Below are positions 60,397 through 64,000 of a stretch of 64,000 nucleotides of DNA, in pieces. Every line of letters starts with the position of its first letter. The stretch's first letter is position 1. The notes beneath the pieces are model-generated. The model was not told where the DNA came from. It did no database searches and saw only the letters and a list, made by a program, of their open reading frames with translations. The position numbers were made by a program, and so were the translations under genes. Origin of the DNA: Xaviernesmea oryzae (GTDB taxonomy: Bacteria; Pseudomonadota; Alphaproteobacteria; Rhizobiales; Rhizobiaceae); the NCBI RefSeq assembly GCF_900109605.1, contig NZ_FOAM01000005.1, forward strand, positions 62,001 through 126,000, in the 5' to 3' direction.

Positions 60397-61839
60397 TCAT
60401 TTCGCTCCGACGGAGATCGGCGGTCGGCGCGCTGCCCAGGGGCGCGCGGCCTCAAGCTGCGATGCCAGACGGAACAGCAGGCCTTCGGCAGCCGGCGCTG
60501 CGGCGAACTGCACGCCGATAGGCAGACCTTCCCCATTCCAAGCGAGCGGCACCGACATGGCCGGCGCACCGCTGACGTTGAAAATATGCGTGAACGGCAT
60601 CCACGAGAGATAGAATTCATAGTGGCCGCGCATGGAGGTCGCTTGCGGAAAGGCCTCGTGCGGCAGCGGTGGCTGCGCAAGCGTCGGTGACAGAAAGACG
60701 TCGTAGCGGGAAAAGGTGGCATTGACGGCTGCGGCGACCGCATGCAGCCGGGTCGTTGCGACATTGACATCGACCGCGCTGATCCGATTTCCCGCTTCGA
60801 TCATGTCCCAGAGCATGGGCGGAAAATCCGCCTCTGTCAGCGCGCGGCCAAGCGCCTGCGCTTCCAGCTTCATGTCGGTTGCATATTCGGCTAGGATAAA
60901 GGTTTCGAAAGCGTCCCAGCCGTCGGCCGGCAGGTCGATATCGTGTTTTTCGCAGACATGGCCAAGATCTTCCAGCAGCCGGACCGTCTCGGCCACAGCC
61001 GCCGCGCAATCGGGATGGGTGGGCGCGCCATAGGGTGCGCGCGTGGAAACGGCGATGCGCAGAGAGCCGGGGTCGACGCCCAGTTCCGTGCGGAAGTTGC
61101 CGCCCGCAGGGCTGTTGAAGAACTGCCCAGGATGAGCCCCTGCCGTTGCGTCGAGCAGGGCGGCACTGTCGCGCACGGAGCGGGTCAGGGCGTGTTCCAC
61201 CAGCATGCCCTGCCAGGTGCTGCCGGAGGGCGCGACCGGGTTGCGCCCGCGCGTGGGCTTCAGGCCGAAGCAGCCGCAGACGGACGAGGGAACGCGAATC
61301 GAACCGCCGCCATCATTGCCATGGCCCATTGGCACGATACCGGCAGCCACGGCCGCCGCCGTGCCGCCGCTGGAGGTGCCGGCCGTGCGCGTTACATCCC
61401 AGGGGTTGTTGGTGACGCCATGGGCACGAGAGCGCGTGGTCCAGTCCATCGCCAATTCCGGCACTGCCGTCTTGCCGAAGGTGACCAAGCCGGCCTTCTT
61501 GAAGCGGCGAACAAGTTCGCTATCCGCGTCCGGTTTGAGAAAGGCGCGCGGTGGCCAGCCCGCTCCTGTGGGCTGCCCGGCATAATGCGCGGTCAGATCC
61601 TTGAGCAGAAAGGGCACGCCTTTGAACGGCCCATCCTTCATCTCCTCACGAATGAAACGACGCGCCTCGTCCTCGAAGGTGGCAACGACGGCATTGAGCG
61701 GCTGATTGACGGCATCGACCGCCTCGAGCGCCGCGCTCAGCAGTTCGTCCGCGCTGACCTCTCCTGTCGCCACCAACTGCGCCAGGCCTGTCGCGTCGTA
61801 AGTCTGATAGTCGCTCAGCTGCACCGTGATTACCCTCAT
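60397..61839 (-). CDS. Amidase (amidase-signature family)
   Basis: The 480-residue protein has the Ser-cisSer-Lys triad: lysine in GVPFLLKDLTAHYAGQ, serines in AGTSSGGTAAAVAAG and DGGGSIRVPSSVCGCFGLKP. It has no signal peptide, so it is cytoplasmic. It would hydrolyse an amide to acid and ammonia. It is followed by a peptide-type ABC importer on the same strand, so the pair probably imports and cleaves an amide or amino-acid conjugate. ATG 61839 is used; GTG 61824 (MQLSDY) is an alternative. Confidence 0.88.
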   Translation of the reverse strand: MRVITVQLSDYQTYDATGLAQLVATGEVSADELLSAALEAVDAVNQPLNAVVATFEDEARRFIREEMKDGPFKGVPFLLKDLTAHYAGQPTGAGWPPRAFLKPDADSELVRRFKKAGLVTFGKTAVPELAMDWTTRSRAHGVTNNPWDVTRTAGTSSGGTAAAVAAGIVPMGHGNDGGGSIRVPSSVCGCFGLKPTRGRNPVAPSGSTWQGMLVEHALTRSVRDSAALLDATAGAHPGQFFNSPAGGNFRTELGVDPGSLRIAVSTRAPYGAPTHPDCAAAVAETVRLLEDLGHVCEKHDIDLPADGWDAFETFILAEYATDMKLEAQALGRALTEADFPPMLWDMIEAGNRISAVDVNVATTRLHAVAAAVNATFSRYDVFLSPTLAQPPLPHEAFPQATSMRGHYEFYLSWMPFTHIFNVSGAPAMSVPLAWNGEGLPIGVQFAAAPAAEGLLFRLASQLEAARPWAARRPPISVGAK

Positions 61840-61889
61840 GCCGAATTTGCCCAAAACTACGGCGCGCCTTAAAATTTGGCATGATCCCT

Positions 61890-61932
61890 AGGGGTGAGGT
61901 TTAAAAAAACTTCTTCTCACCCGAAAGGGTGA
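61890..61932. promoter_or_regulatory. Candidate control sites in the divergent amidase/MalT-like gap
   Basis: AGGGGTGAGG (61890-61899) is close to the MalT box known from enteric bacteria (GGGGA(T/G)GAGG). TCACCC (61917-61922) and GGGTGA (61927-61932) form a hairpin with a GAAA loop and hold further copies of GGTGA. The gap between the amidase start (61839) and the regulator start is 133 bases. A link between this box and the MalT-like protein is inference only. Confidence 0.4.
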
Positions 61933-61972
61933 TAGGCTGATGCCGACGACAGCCCGAAGACGGAGATGCTTG

Positions 61973-64000
61973 GTGTCGCAGCGAACAGGCCTCAACAACC
62001 GGCACATGGCGCCGCCGCGCCCCTCGCAGGGCGTGATCGAACGTCCGAGGCTGACCGAACTTGCCCATTTGCTGGTGCGTCATCGCCTGGTACTGGTGCA
62101 TGCACCCGCCGGCTCGGGCAAGACCACCCTGCTCGCCCAGTGGCACGAGATCCTGACGGCGGCGAATGTCTCGACGGTGTGGTATTCCACGCATGACACC
62201 GATCGCGATCCCCTGAGTTTTACCGACGGACTGATCCGCGCGCTGGAGCCTTTGACGCAGGATGGCGGCGCCACCGCGCTCTCGCTCATCGACCCGCCGG
62301 ATGCGCTTGCCCACCTGATCGATCTCGTCGCGCGTCGCAGTGCGCAAGGCGCCCTGGCCCTCTTCATCGATGACTATCATCTGGCCGAAGGCCGGGATGG
62401 CGGTGAGACGATCCACCGCCTTCTGACCGCCCGACTGCCGCATTTCACCATCGTTCTGGCCAGCCGCAACCGGCCGCAAATCGCCATCAGCCGGCTGCGC
62501 GTCAGCGGCGATGTGCTCGAACTACCGGTGGAGGATCTCTTCTTCGATGAGACGGAGACGGAAGCTTTCTTCCGGGCGGCATCGTCGGTGCCGATGAGCC
62601 CGCAGGAAAGCCGCGACATGCATCGCTACACTGAAGGATGGGCGGCCGGCCTGCGTCTGGCCTCGCTTCTCATCGGCACCATGCCCGGCGCCATGGCCGT
62701 CTCACCGCCAGCCGGAAGCCATCGCGCTTTTGCAGATTATTTCCTGGAAGAGGTGATGCTTGGCCTGCCTGAGGCGGTCCACGGCTTTCTGACGAGAACG
62801 TCGATCCTCGACGCCCTGCACGGTGATCTCTGCAATGCGGTGACGGAGCGCGGCGACGGCAATGAGATCCTATCCTTTCTCGAGGAGGCCCAGCTCTTCC
62901 TCGTCGCGCTGCCGGGCGCACCGCGCTGGTACAAATATCACCACCTGTTCCAGGAGTTCCTTCAGGCGCGGCTCTACACGGAAGACGGCGGAACCGTGGC
63001 CGAGCTCCATAGCCGCGCGGCGCGCTGGTTCCTGGAAAACGGCTCGCCTCTGGACGCGGTGCGCCACGCCTTTCTCGGTCGCCAACCGGCCTGGGCGGCA
63101 GAGCTGATCGAGCGCTACTGCCTGTATGACTATCTGAGCCATGGCCGCTTCGAGCTTTTCTCGCGCTGGATGCAGCAATTGCCCCAGGATGCCCGGGAGG
63201 AGCGACCGCTTCTGCTATTGCTTCAGGTCTGGCGCTCGATCAACCTGCGCCGCTTCGCGCAGGCCGAGCAGACGCTGCGCACGATCGAGCTTGCCGCCAG
63301 CAACGAGACAAGCCGGATGTCGATGATCGCGCGGGAAACGGGGCTCGATATTTCTGGTCGGCTCCATCTGATGCGAGCCCTGATCGGCGCCTATGATGGC
63401 GACATTGCCGCCGGTCTTGCACATATTGCGCAGCTTGAAGGGCGCGAGCTCGATCAGCTGGCTTTCGGCCAGGTCGATCTGGACTCCATTCACAGCTATC
63501 TCGCCCTCCATGCCGGCGATCTGGAGCTTGCGGAACGGCTGACCTGGCGCGCCAACGGCGTTTACGACGCCATGTCCTGCCATTGGGGGGCCATCCATTC
63601 ACGCTGCATCGCGGCGATGGTCTCGCTGGCCAGGGGCTTGATGCGGGACGCCGAAGAGGTTCTCCAGGACGCCTTGGCAATTGCCGAGCGCCATTTCGGC
63701 GCACAATCCTATATGGTTGCCCTGCCCTCCGGCCTGCTTGGCCTGATCGCGTTCGATCAAGGCCAACTCGCCCGGGCCGAGCAGCTTTTGACGCGCGCCA
63801 TGCCAGTCGATACCGCCAGCGATGTCTCCGGGCTCTGCGAGCGTGTGGTTGCCGCCACCATCGGGCTTGCACGTCTCTACGATGCCACGGATCGCGCCGA
63901 TCAGGCCACGGCCGTGCTGATGCGCGCAAGCCGGCGCGCCTATGAAAGCGAGAATTTCCGGCTCGAACTGCAACTGGCGCTGGAGCGCGCCGATCGCGCG
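61973..64000 (+). CDS. MalT-like STAND-type regulator (LuxR family), 5' part
   Basis: The visible 676 residues start near a P-loop NTPase domain ([20 protein letters not shown], Walker B-like LFIDDYHLAE, LASRNRP sensor). Then follow the winged-helix segment (HHLFQEFLQARLYTEDG) and a run of tetratricopeptide-like helices (from about residue 340). This is the MalT/LAL-type layout, whose LuxR-type DNA-binding domain would lie beyond the window. I choose GTG 61973 because GGAG lies 8 bases before it; ATG 61940 and ATG 62006 are alternatives. It is divergent from the amidase and may activate the amidase-importer genes. Confidence 0.85.
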   Translation, partial: MSQRTGLNNRHMAPPRPSQGVIERPRLTELAHLLVRHRLVLVHAPAGSGKTTLLAQWHEILTAANVSTVWYSTHDTDRDPLSFTDGLIRALEPLTQDGGATALSLIDPPDALAHLIDLVARRSAQGALALFIDDYHLAEGRDGGETIHRLLTARLPHFTIVLASRNRPQIAISRLRVSGDVLELPVEDLFFDETETEAFFRAASSVPMSPQESRDMHRYTEGWAAGLRLASLLIGTMPGAMAVSPPAGSHRAFADYFLEEVMLGLPEAVHGFLTRTSILDALHGDLCNAVTERGDGNEILSFLEEAQLFLVALPGAPRWYKYHHLFQEFLQARLYTEDGGTVAELHSRAARWFLENGSPLDAVRHAFLGRQPAWAAELIERYCLYDYLSHGRFELFSRWMQQLPQDAREERPLLLLLQVWRSINLRRFAQAEQTLRTIELAASNETSRMSMIARETGLDISGRLHLMRALIGAYDGDIAAGLAHIAQLEGRELDQLAFGQVDLDSIHSYLALHAGDLELAERLTWRANGVYDAMSCHWGAIHSRCIAAMVSLARGLMRDAEEVLQDALAIAERHFGAQSYMVALPSGLLGLIAFDQGQLARAEQLLTRAMPVDTASDVSGLCERVVAATIGLARLYDATDRADQATAVLMRASRRAYESENFRLELQLALERADRA

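Noticed and set aside
1-64000. Search for tRNA, rRNA, transposase, integrase, CRISPR and phage genes.
   Set aside because: None seen on either strand; repeats found are short palindromic elements, not insertion sequences.

Overview
The window reads as part of a chromosome or large replicon of a Rhizobiaceae bacterium (Rhizobium/Agrobacterium/Allorhizobium type). This is an inference from the high GC content, the Aap-type amino acid permeases, the many sugar and polyol ABC operons, and three intergenic palindromic elements of a kind I recognise from rhizobia. It is gene-dense with almost no mobile DNA: I see no transposase, integrase, tRNA, rRNA or CRISPR array.

Layout. 1-1070 (minus): a small secreted protein, an ECF sigma factor and the start of its anti-sigma factor. 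1246-8383: a ribitol module with a LacI-type repressor, a 28-bp palindromic operator, a three-gene ABC importer, ribitol 2-dehydrogenase and a D-ribulokinase. 8633-12547: sulfate importer sbp-cysT-cysW-cysA. 12584-15896 (minus): an Aap-type amino acid importer without an ATPase gene. 16153-17152: an FMN riboswitch and ribB. 17538-25129 (minus): a 6-phosphogluconate dehydrogenase-like gene, then a D-apiose/D-apionate pathway (apnL, apsD, apnO, oiaK, oiaX). OiaX is a RuBisCO-like protein. A FadR/GntR regulator is divergent at 25292. 26177-31428: a flavin monooxygenase, DUF4865, cupin and tautomerase genes, a LysR regulator with a clear operator, and an MFS transporter.

31484-41534: a phosphoesterase, an SDR dehydrogenase, an ABC importer operon ending in a fused DhaK-DhaL kinase, its SorC-type regulator and a LuxR-type regulator. 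42523-54397: the most unusual block. One SorC-type regulator is divergent from a long minus-strand set encoding a ribose-type ABC importer, acetoin dehydrogenase-like E1 alpha, E1 beta and a double-lipoyl E2, an AhpD-like CxxC protein, an FGGY kinase and two SDR dehydrogenases. I propose that it imports a deoxy-polyol or 1-deoxy-ketose, oxidises and phosphorylates it, and splits it by thiamine-dependent chemistry into acetyl-CoA and an aldehyde (phosphate). 54490-61839: a Nudix hydrolase, a dipeptide-type ABC importer and an amidase. 61973-64000: a MalT-like regulator cut by the window end.

Theme. Most of the window is uptake and catabolism of plant-type small carbohydrates (ribitol, apiose, a probable triose/tetrose, an unknown polyol), each with its own regulator. 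Five of the six importer operons carry a strong RNA hairpin right after the binding-protein gene, a likely shared way to make more binding protein than membrane components.
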